A DNA stretch of 8,007 nt from Limnohabitans sp. (GTDB lineage: Bacteria > Pseudomonadota > Gammaproteobacteria > Burkholderiales > Burkholderiaceae_C). Below the pieces are notes generated by a model. That model was not told where the DNA came from and searched no databases. It saw only the letters and a program-made list of their open reading frames with translations. Both the position numbers and the translations under genes were made by a program. Shown here piece after piece: positions 1-5,703 of this stretch (its first letter is position 1; each line of letters opens with the position of its first letter). Location of the stretch: assembly GCA_023260735.1 (NCBI GenBank), contig JALQUL010000467.1:1-8007 (forward strand), read 5' to 3'.

Positions 1-107
1 GGCAAATTGAAAACACTCCTCGCTCCGACCAATGCAATCATGGCAGGCCAACATGGCAACAATTGAGCATGAAAGAGTTAGACAAACTATTTTTAAGAGG
101 ACGTTAA
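1..107 (+). CDS. mutL: DNA mismatch repair protein MutL, C-terminal end (partial)
   Basis: Codons start at base 3 and run open from the window edge to a TAA at 105-107, giving 34 residues. The peptide contains SDQCNHGRPTW followed by LSMKELDKLFLRGR. This matches the end of MutL, where a conserved C-x-HGRPT segment belongs to the C-terminal dimerisation domain (in endonuclease-type MutLs the same motif is part of the metal site) and the last residues form the ELDxLF(R)GR tail. MutL links MutS mismatch recognition to downstream repair steps. Only the extreme C-terminus is present, so nothing can be said about the ATPase domain. The next gene begins two bases after the stop, which suggests co-transcription and translational coupling. 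The call rests on motif recognition of a short fragment. Confidence 0.85.
   Translation, partial: QIENTPRSDQCNHGRPTWQQLSMKELDKLFLRGR
95..100 (+). promoter_or_regulatory. Ribosome binding site that sets the start of the dehydrogenase gene
   Basis: AAGAGG lies 9 bases before the ATG at 110, inside the last codons of mutL. The earlier in-frame ATG codons at 32 and 53 lie within mutL and have no comparable site, so 110 is the better start. Confidence 0.6.
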
Positions 108-109
108 GC

Positions 110-1573
110 ATGAAGGAGCAAGCGAGCGAAGTAGCATCGAACGAAGAATTTATAAAGCGTTTAAAAAATAGTTTTAATGGCCGATTCATAGAAGATGAGA
201 ATGAAAAAGCGCCCTTTTTATTCGATTGGCGCAAACGTTACAAAGGGAATGCACTAGCCGTAGTACAACCCCTCAGTACCCAAGATGTAGCGGCTGTAGT
301 GCAATGTTGCTTGCAACACAAAGTTGCCATTGTGCCTCAAGGCGGTAGCACTGGATTAAGCGGCGGCTCTGTGCCCAACCCCAATGGCAGAGCGATTGTG
401 CTCTCGCTGGTAAAACTCAATCAAATCAGGCAACTTGATATTGCCAACAATACCATTACAGTAGAGGCTGGTTGTATTCTTGAAAATATTCAGCAACAGG
501 CCCTTGCCAATGATCGTTTATTTCCCTTAAGTTTGGCCTCTCAAGGCACTTGCACCATTGGAGGAAATTTATCGAGCAACGCTGGGGGAGTTCAGGTTTT
601 ACGATATGGCAACGCTAGAGCACTTTGTTTAGGCCTAGAGATTGTCACTGCGAATGGAGAAATATGGAATGGCTTAAGGGGATTACGTAAAGATAACACG
701 GGTTATGATTTGCGTGATTTATTTATAGGTGCAGAAGGTACTTTAGGCATTATTACAGCCGCCGTTTTACAACTATTCCCTTTGCCTAAAAATAAAATGG
801 TGGCTTGGCTTTCCGTTAACAGCATTACCGATGCCGTACGATTATTAGCGCTTGCTCAAGAACACCTCAACTCAGGTTTAAGTGCATTTGAATTAATCTC
901 AAAAGCCTGCTTAGATTTAGTTTTACATCATTTTCAAAACTCCAAATCACCACTTGATAAAAGTTCTGAATGGAATATTTTGTTGGAATTGTCAAGCAGT
1001 GAATCAACGCATTCAGCTCAGCATCAACTTACGGTTTTTTTAGAAAAAGCCTTAGAACAAGGGCTAATTCAAGATGGAATAATTAGCCAATCAGAGCAAC
1101 AAGCAAAACAACTTTGGTCGCTTCGAGAAAACATCTCCGAGGCACAAGCCAAAGAAGGGAAAAACATCAAGCACGATGTCGCCCTGCCAATTTCAAAAAT
1201 TGCGGAATTTGTGGAAAGCACCGAAAAACAATTAAAACAAGCTTTCCCTAACATACAACTCATTTGTTTTGGACATTTAGGCGATGGTAATTTACACTTT
1301 AATGTGTCTTTAAAAAATAGTTTAAAAAATCCAGCGGCCCAAGAACAATTATTAGCTAATCAAGAAGCCATCAACCTAATTACCCACAATCAAGTCGCGC
1401 ACTTAAATGGCTCTATTTCAGCAGAACACGGCCTAGGAGTTTTGAGGCGCGATGAAGCAGCTCGGTACAAATCAAAAGTAGAACTTATATTAATGGCTCA
1501 AATTAAAAAAGCCCTTGACCCATTTAATTTAATGAACCCAGGTAAGGTGCTACATCCAGACTTACTAATCTAA
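110..1573 (+). CDS. FAD-linked D-2-hydroxyacid dehydrogenase (GlcD / D-2-hydroxyglutarate dehydrogenase family)
   Basis: The protein has 487 residues, a usual length for this family. The N-terminal FAD-binding domain (about 45-225) shows the pyrophosphate-binding loop PQGGSTGLSGGSVPN (76-90), GTCTIGGNLSSNAGG (146-160) and GAEGTLGI (207-214). The C-terminal FAD-oxidase domain carries the metal and catalytic signature: GHLGDGNLHFNV with His389 and His396, then SAEHG with Glu439 and His440, and the usual ending DPFNLMNPGKVLHP. Family members oxidise D-2-hydroxyacids such as D-lactate, glycolate or D-2-hydroxyglutarate and pass electrons to a quinone or electron-transfer flavoprotein. The exact substrate cannot be read from the sequence. 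No iron-sulfur domain is fused and no glcE or glcF follows, so this is a stand-alone enzyme rather than a glycolate oxidase subunit set. It starts two bases after mutL, probably in one transcript. I see no clear terminator after its TAA. Confidence 0.9.
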   Translation: MKEQASEVASNEEFIKRLKNSFNGRFIEDENEKAPFLFDWRKRYKGNALAVVQPLSTQDVAAVVQCCLQHKVAIVPQGGSTGLSGGSVPNPNGRAIVLSLVKLNQIRQLDIANNTITVEAGCILENIQQQALANDRLFPLSLASQGTCTIGGNLSSNAGGVQVLRYGNARALCLGLEIVTANGEIWNGLRGLRKDNTGYDLRDLFIGAEGTLGIITAAVLQLFPLPKNKMVAWLSVNSITDAVRLLALAQEHLNSGLSAFELISKACLDLVLHHFQNSKSPLDKSSEWNILLELSSSESTHSAQHQLTVFLEKALEQGLIQDGIISQSEQQAKQLWSLRENISEAQAKEGKNIKHDVALPISKIAEFVESTEKQLKQAFPNIQLICFGHLGDGNLHFNVSLKNSLKNPAAQEQLLANQEAINLITHNQVAHLNGSISAEHGLGVLRRDEAARYKSKVELILMAQIKKALDPFNLMNPGKVLHPDLLI

Positions 1574-1738
1574 GCTTGTGTCTCTACCCAAGTGAGAGTG
1601 TCATTCACCCAAAACTTATCGTCACATCCAATTTTGAATTTTTAAGTTATTATAGTTAAACGCCCTCATTGCACTACTAGCATGTAAAACAAGCCAATTT
1701 ATTAATTTTTATTCCTCAAGCTGTAATAGGTTTTAAAA

Positions 1739-1766
1739 AACTTGACTTGTATAACTTGATTTGTAT
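1739..1766 (+). repeat. 14-bp tandem direct repeat just upstream of rnz
   Basis: AACTTGACTTGTAT (1739-1752) is followed without a gap by AACTTGATTTGTAT (1753-1766). The copies differ at one base (C against T, eighth position). The pair ends 13 bases before the rnz ATG and overlaps the best promoter-like sequence. It could be a chance duplication, a paired protein-binding site or a duplicated promoter element. Confidence 0.75.
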
Positions 1767-1769
1767 CAA
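1742..1769 (+). promoter_or_regulatory. Possible sigma-70-type promoter of rnz
   Basis: A -35-like TTGACT (1742-1747) is separated by 16 bases from a -10-like TATCAA (1764-1769). Initiation about seven bases later would leave only a few untranslated bases before the ATG at 1780. An alternative -10, TATAAC (1750-1755), is a better hexamer match but has no good -35. The rest of the 206-base gap (1574-1779) is AT-rich, and I see no gene or strong hairpin in it. This is a consensus-based guess. Confidence 0.3.
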
Positions 1770-1779
1770 CGACATTTTT

Positions 1780-2850
1780 ATGATTGATTTTTTATTCTTA
1801 GGCACTTCTTCTGGAGTGCCTACCGCCTACAGAAATGTTTCAGGGCTTGCCATTCGTTTGCACCAATCAAAAGAATGGATGTTAATCGATGCAGGTGAAG
1901 GTACTCAGCATACTATTGCCAAAGCAAAGTTATCTTTATTGCAATTAAAAATGATTGCCATTACCCACTCACACGGTGATCACTGTTTTGGTTTACCTGG
2001 TATTTTAGCAAGTGCTTCATTAGCTCAGCGCAAAACCCCGCTGAGTATTATTTGCACAGAGCAAGTATGGCAATGGTTGCAACAAACCATTGTATTAACG
2101 GCTGTGCATTTAAGCTATCCACTTCAATGGATTGATGTCACTCAAAAAAACACACTTTTTGAATTTTATAAAAAACCTGATGTTGACACTAACAGCGACA
2201 ACGCACTTCAAGCAAGCCTAGAGCTCAACCCAAAGCATTCACAAGCAAAGCAGCCCCCCACTAGTGGTAGTCAACTCAATATAAGTAGCTACCCCTTAGT
2301 GCACCGTGTACCAAGTTATGCCTTTGTATTTGAATTTCAAAAAACCAGCCAGAAAATGATGAATTTAGAGGCTCTAAAAGCGTTAGCTGTGCCTCGGCAT
2401 TTTTGGCAAGTATTACAGCAAGGCAAAGATATAAAATGGAATGGTAAAACTTTATTGGCCACCGACTGGGTGCAACTTCAGACAACCGCTCTGAAATGGA
2501 TTGTAGGCGGTGATAACGCCAACCCAATGGTCTTGGAACAAGCCTGTAAAAATGCCAATTTATTAATTCACGAAGCCACTTATAGCCAAGCTATTTTGGA
2601 TAAAGTGGGTCCTGGGCCTATGCATAGTAGTGCAAAAATACTCGCTCAATTTGCCCAACAAGTCAAACTACCGAATTTAGTACTGACCCATTTGAGCGCC
2701 AGATATCACCACCCCAAAGGCGAAGCTGAAATCTTAAATGAGGCACACGACTTTTATAAAGGAAACAGTTGTATTGCCCGGGATGGGCAAATTTATACCC
2801 TATCAGAAAACGGGCAATTTCAGTTGAGTTCAAGTTTTTTTCATCATTAA
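1780..2850 (+). CDS. rnz: Ribonuclease Z-type nuclease (metallo-beta-lactamase fold)
   Basis: The 356-residue protein starts with MIDFLFLGTSSGVPT, the usual opening of RNase Z (tRNA 3' processing endonuclease, ElaC family). Zinc ligands are visible: HSHGDH (63-68), His175 in LVHRVPSYAF, Asp245 in GGDN and His304 in LTHLSARY. HEATY (264-268) and His282 in MHSSA match the RNase Z signature; the latter corresponds to the catalytic general-acid histidine. The family cleaves precursor tRNA after the discriminator base, and in some bacteria also acts on other RNAs. The start at ATG 1780 is chosen because family proteins begin there. The reading frame stays open upstream to a TTG at 1747, but those 11 residues look unrelated. 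No Shine-Dalgarno sequence is visible. It is longer than the E. coli enzyme (about 305 residues), mainly through a polar insert at about 131-168. A related metal-dependent hydrolase is the main alternative. Confidence 0.8.
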   Translation: MIDFLFLGTSSGVPTAYRNVSGLAIRLHQSKEWMLIDAGEGTQHTIAKAKLSLLQLKMIAITHSHGDHCFGLPGILASASLAQRKTPLSIICTEQVWQWLQQTIVLTAVHLSYPLQWIDVTQKNTLFEFYKKPDVDTNSDNALQASLELNPKHSQAKQPPTSGSQLNISSYPLVHRVPSYAFVFEFQKTSQKMMNLEALKALAVPRHFWQVLQQGKDIKWNGKTLLATDWVQLQTTALKWIVGGDNANPMVLEQACKNANLLIHEATYSQAILDKVGPGPMHSSAKILAQFAQQVKLPNLVLTHLSARYHHPKGEAEILNEAHDFYKGNSCIARDGQIYTLSENGQFQLSSSFFHH

Positions 2851-2851
2851 C

Positions 2852-2868
2852 GTAGGCTCAAAACCTAC
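2852..2868 (+). terminator. Weak hairpin after rnz
   Basis: GTAGG (2852-2856) and CCTAC (2864-2868) can pair around a 7-base loop directly after the rnz stop codon. Only TGTTTC follows, so the U-tract is poor. It may be a weak terminator or a chance pairing. Confidence 0.22.
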
Positions 2869-2892
2869 TGTTTCAATAAAGCTAATAAGCAT

Positions 2893-2934
2893 AAAAAAAG
2901 CCTTGATAAACTTCAACAGATTACCAAAGCTTTT
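2893..2934 (-). terminator. Rho-independent terminator of the phaC-phaA-phaB operon
   Basis: On the minus strand the arm AAAAGCTTTGGTAA (2934-2921), an 11-base loop (2920-2910) and the arm TTATCAAGGCTTTT (2909-2896) form a 14-bp stem. Three further T residues make a run of seven. Two of the pairs are G-U wobbles in the minus-strand RNA; in a plus-strand RNA the same positions would be C-A mismatches. The structure is therefore tuned to transcripts coming from phaB. It lies about 50 bases past the phaB stop, between phaB and the convergent rnz gene. Confidence 0.72.
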
Positions 2935-2947
2935 AATTAATAAGTTA

Positions 2948-2969
2948 CTTTTAATTTTTAAATTAAAAG
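2948..2969. repeat. Near-perfect AT-rich palindrome between rnz and phaB
   Basis: CTTTTAATTT (2948-2957) and AAATTAAAAG (2960-2969) are perfect inverted repeats around two bases, allowing a hairpin of about nine pairs with a four-base loop. The same CTTTTAATT sequence also occurs at 2930-2938, next to and overlapping one arm of the operon terminator. Alternative pairings are therefore possible. Confidence 0.6.
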
Positions 2970-2983
2970 CCGGTTCATTAAAA

Positions 2984-3721
2984 TTAACCCATGTGCAAGC
3001 CACCGTTTACAGAGAAATCCGCACCAGTAGAATAGCCGCCCTCATCAGAGGCCAACCAAGCAATGATTGAGGCGATTTCTTCAGGACGACCTAAACGCTT
3101 GACTGGAATAGTGCCTACAATTTTGTCAAGCACATCCTCACGAATGGCTTTCACCATATCGGTACCGATATAACCAGGGCTTACTGTATTCACAGTAACA
3201 CCTTTGTTGGCCAATTCTTGTGCCAAAGCCATAGTAAAGCCATGCATACCTGCTTTGGCAGCAGAATAATTGGTTTGACCTGCTTGACCTTTTTCACCAT
3301 TCACAGATGAAATATTGATAATTCGGCCAAAACCACGCTCTACCATATCACCTACTACTTGCTTGGTAACATTAAACATAGAGTTAAGATTGGTCTCAAT
3401 TACTGCATCCCAGTCTTCACGTGACATTTTTACAAACATACGATCACGGGTAATACCAGCATTGTTCACTAACACGTCAATAGGGCCATGCTCTGCTTTT
3501 GTTTTAGTAAAAGCTTCTACTGTGGATTCCCAGTTACCCACATTGCCGCTTGAGGCATAGAATGTATAACCTAATTCAGCTTGTTCGGCGATCCATTTTG
3601 CATGGTCACGGGTTGGGCCACAGCCTGCAATAACCTTAAAGCCTTCTTTATGAAGACGTTGACAAATTGCGGTACCAATACCACCCATACCACCGGTAAC
3701 GTAGGCTACTTTTTGACTCAT
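2984..3721 (-). CDS. phaB: Acetoacetyl-CoA reductase PhaB
   Basis: This is a 245-residue short-chain dehydrogenase, against 246 in Cupriavidus necator PhaB. It reduces acetoacetyl-CoA to (R)-3-hydroxybutyryl-CoA, normally with NADPH, and so supplies the monomer for poly-3-hydroxybutyrate. Visible motifs are the nucleotide-binding TGGMGGIG (9-16), NNAGITRD (86-93), the catalytic Asn111, Ser139 in NISSVNGEKGQ, and Tyr152/Lys156 in NYSAAK. SPGYIGTDMVKAIR and the ending GGLHMG are typical of PhaB rather than of the related FabG. A strong ribosome binding site, AAGAGGAG, stands six bases before the ATG. It is the last gene of the operon, 86 bases after phaA, and a terminator follows. Nothing in it looks damaged. 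Confidence 0.97.
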   Translation of the reverse strand: MSQKVAYVTGGMGGIGTAICQRLHKEGFKVIAGCGPTRDHAKWIAEQAELGYTFYASSGNVGNWESTVEAFTKTKAEHGPIDVLVNNAGITRDRMFVKMSREDWDAVIETNLNSMFNVTKQVVGDMVERGFGRIINISSVNGEKGQAGQTNYSAAKAGMHGFTMALAQELANKGVTVNTVSPGYIGTDMVKAIREDVLDKIVGTIPVKRLGRPEEIASIIAWLASDEGGYSTGADFSVNGGLHMG

Positions 3722-3751
3722 TTTGTTCTCCTCTTAGGTTGAAAATAATAT

Positions 3752-3798
3752 ACAGAAGTAATCGCTCAACCTGCTTGCGCTTTTCCAATTACTTCTGT
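3752..3798 (-). repeat. Perfect 11-bp inverted repeat in the phaA-phaB spacer
   Basis: ACAGAAGTAAT (3752-3762) and ATTACTTCTGT (3788-3798) are exact inverted repeats separated by 25 bases. In the operon transcript they would form a stem-loop about 30 bases before the phaB start, just upstream of its ribosome binding site. No U-tract follows, so this is not a standard terminator. It could be an mRNA-processing or stability element, or a binding site for a dimeric regulator. Confidence 0.65.
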
Positions 3799-3807
3799 TG
3801 AAAATTC

Positions 3808-4989
3808 TTAAATACGCTCGACTGTTAAAGCCACACCCATACCGCCACCAATACACAATGCAGCTAAACCTTTTTTAGCATCGCGGCGTTTCATTTCATG
3901 TAGCAAGCTGACTAAAATACGGCAACCTGACGCACCAATAGGATGACCTAAAGCAATTGCACCGCCATTCACGTTGACCTTAGAAGAATCAAGTCCTAAC
4001 TCTTGGTTCACCGCGCAAGCTTGGGCTGCAAAGGCTTCGTTTAACTCGAACAAATCTACATCTTGTGCTGACCAACCAGCACGCTCTAAGGCTTTTTTAC
4101 TTGCAGAAACTGGGCCTAAACCCATTAATGCAGGGTCAAGACCACTAGTAGCAAAAGAAGTAATACGTGCCAAAGGTGTAAGGCCTAATTCTTTTGCTTT
4201 GTCGGCTGACATCACCACTACTGCAGCAGCGCCATCATTCAAACCAGACGCATTACCTGCGGTCACGCTACCGGCTTTATCAAAAGCTGGACGTAAACCA
4301 GATAAGACTTCAGAAGTAGTTTTACGGTTAATAAATTCATCGGTGTTAAAAACAATTGGATCACCTTTTTTCTGCGGTAAATTAACACCTACGATTTCAT
4401 CAGCAAATTTGCCAGCATCTTGAGCCGCTGCCGCTTTAGCTTGAGAAGCAGCTGCCAATGTATCTTGCATTTCGCGAGAAATTGAATTGGCTTTGGCCAC
4501 ATTTTCAGCGGTAATACCCATGTGATAATGGTTATAGGCATCCCACAAACCGTCTGTAATCATGGTATCTACCATTTTCCAATCACCCATACGTTGGCCA
4601 TCACGAGAACCCAATAAAACATGAGGACTTGCGCTCATATTTTCTTGACCGCCTGCTACTACGATTTCACTATCGCCGTAGGCCACTGCTTGAGCCGCTA
4701 ACATGACTGCTTTTAAACCAGAGCCACAAACCGCATTGATGGTTAAAGCCGGCGTTTCTTTGGCTACGCCCGCTTTCATCATGGCTTGACGAGCAGGATT
4801 TTGGCCAGCACCAGCAGTCAATACTTGACCCATAATAACTTCACCAATTTGGTCTTTTTGTAAGCCAGCACGTGCAATAGCTTCGTTAATGACAATAGAG
4901 CCTAATTCTGTGGCAGACACTTTTGCCAGAGAACCACCAAAACGGCCAATTGCGGTACGCACAGCTGAAACAATTACGATATCTTTCAT
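3808..4989 (-). CDS. phaA: Acetyl-CoA acetyltransferase (beta-ketothiolase) PhaA
   Basis: The protein has 393 residues, the same length as Cupriavidus necator PhaA. It condenses two acetyl-CoA into acetoacetyl-CoA, the first step of PHB synthesis, in the cytoplasm. Catalytic residues are at the expected places: Cys88 in NAVCGSGLK (nucleophile), His349 in GGAIALGHPIGASG and Cys379 in LCIGGGMG. The start MKDIVIVSAVRTAIG at 4989 is chosen because it is the family's usual N-terminus. The frame remains open to an ATG at 5025, but those extra 12 residues are unlike the family. A weak site, GAAAG, precedes 4989 by about eight bases. The gene follows phaC after 144 bases and precedes phaB, as in the Cupriavidus operon. 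It appears intact. Confidence 0.97.
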   Translation of the reverse strand: MKDIVIVSAVRTAIGRFGGSLAKVSATELGSIVINEAIARAGLQKDQIGEVIMGQVLTAGAGQNPARQAMMKAGVAKETPALTINAVCGSGLKAVMLAAQAVAYGDSEIVVAGGQENMSASPHVLLGSRDGQRMGDWKMVDTMITDGLWDAYNHYHMGITAENVAKANSISREMQDTLAAASQAKAAAAQDAGKFADEIVGVNLPQKKGDPIVFNTDEFINRKTTSEVLSGLRPAFDKAGSVTAGNASGLNDGAAAVVVMSADKAKELGLTPLARITSFATSGLDPALMGLGPVSASKKALERAGWSAQDVDLFELNEAFAAQACAVNQELGLDSSKVNVNGGAIALGHPIGASGCRILVSLLHEMKRRDAKKGLAALCIGGGMGVALTVERI

Positions 4990-5133
4990 GAATTTTCTTT
5001 CAAACAATAAACACACTAAAAACAAAATTATTTAATCAACACCAGTTCAGAACTTAAGAAATCTCTGCATTGGTATTTTTGTAAAATACAATTAATAAAA
5101 TGCAAGCCCTTTATTCTGAGTAGGTGGGGAGCA

Positions 5134-5700
5134 TTAATTAGTACTCGCTCTTACTTTCACATAACTACCTGGCGCTGGCTCAAGCGCTTTATATTCGGCA
5201 CGGCCATAATCTTTAGGTGCAGCTATTTGTTTGCCTGCATGGCCTTTTAACCACTCCGACCAATCGCTCCACCAGCTACCTGGTTTTTCTTCTGCATTAC
5301 TAATCCAACTTTCGACCGACTCTGGGAATGAGTCTTTCTTACCAATCCAGTGACTACGTTTATTGGCTTGCGGAGGATTAATCACGCCTGCAATATGACC
5401 AGAAGCACCCATCACAAAGCGTTTAGGACCTTTCCAATATTGAGTAGTGGCATATGCACCTCCAATCGGCACAATATGATCTTCACGCGAGCCATACACA
5501 TAAACTGGCATATCTAATAAATTCAAATCAATTTTTTCACCACAAACCTTGGCTGCACCAGGTTGGACTAATTTGTTTTCTAGATAAGTGTTACGCAAAT
5601 ACCAGGCGTAAAAAGGCCCCGGTAAATTGGTCGAGTCACTATTCCAATACAACAAATCAAATGGTGGTGGAGATTCACCTTTTAAATAATTGCCCACCAC
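5134..5700 (-). CDS. phaC: PHA synthase PhaC, C-terminal part after the internal stop
   Basis: This frame of 188 residues opens with GTG GTG directly after the TAA of the preceding part. It holds PPPFDLLYWNSDSTNLPGP, YLRNTYLENKL, then the catalytic Asp in YVYGSREDHIVP (Asp74 of this part) and the catalytic His in GASGHIAGVINPP (His102). The ending SWWSDWSEWL and PAPGSYVK is typical of class I synthases. It lacks the nucleophilic cysteine, so alone it cannot be a synthase. Initiation at the GTG is conceivable because GGA stands five bases before it and the upstream ribosome would terminate on the spot, but the ribosome binding site is poor. All residues checked match the family, so selection has acted on it until recently or still does. 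Confidence 0.7.
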   Translation of the reverse strand: MVGNYLKGESPPPFDLLYWNSDSTNLPGPFYAWYLRNTYLENKLVQPGAAKVCGEKIDLNLLDMPVYVYGSREDHIVPIGGAYATTQYWKGPKRFVMGASGHIAGVINPPQANKRSHWIGKKDSFPESVESWISNAEEKPGSWWSDWSEWLKGHAGKQIAAPKDYGRAEYKALEPAPGSYVKVRASTN

Positions 5701-5703
5701 TTA
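5701..5703 (-). other. phaC: In-frame TAA replacing a tyrosine codon in phaC
   Basis: The minus strand reads AAT GAA TTG GTT TGG, AAT, TAA, then GTG GTG GGC. A substitution, not an indel, explains it, since the downstream frame is unchanged. A general reassignment of TAA to Tyr is ruled out because intact genes here (phaA, phaB, rnz, pgeF) end at TAA with normal C-termini. Confidence 0.9.

Noticed and set aside
1..69. Minus-strand frames open to the left edge, one with a C-x2-C start
   Set aside because: They are antisense to the recognisable MutL C-terminus and show no family I can name.
32..109. Upstream start codons (32 and 53) for the dehydrogenase
   Set aside because: They lie inside the mutL coding end, encode residues unlike the family, and lack a ribosome binding site. 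The ATG at 110 has one.
1309..1331. Short internal repeat in the dehydrogenase encoding SLKN twice
   Set aside because: It is only 12 bases long, in frame, in a surface-like Lys/Asn-rich stretch, and is probably chance in AT-rich coding sequence.
3974..4423. 149-codon plus-strand frame inside phaA
   Set aside because: It is antisense to highly conserved thiolase sequence, has no recognisable domain, and is explained by the codon bias of phaA.
5073..5089. GTATTTT/AAAATAC inverted repeat in the 144-base phaC-phaA spacer
   Set aside because: It is a 7-bp all-but-AT stem with a 3-base loop in very AT-rich DNA. It is too weak to call, and I saw no convincing promoter or terminator in this spacer.
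5701..5703. Reassignment of TAA to tyrosine in this genome
   Set aside because: phaA, phaB, rnz, the dehydrogenase and pgeF all end at TAA exactly where their families end, so TAA works as a normal stop codon.
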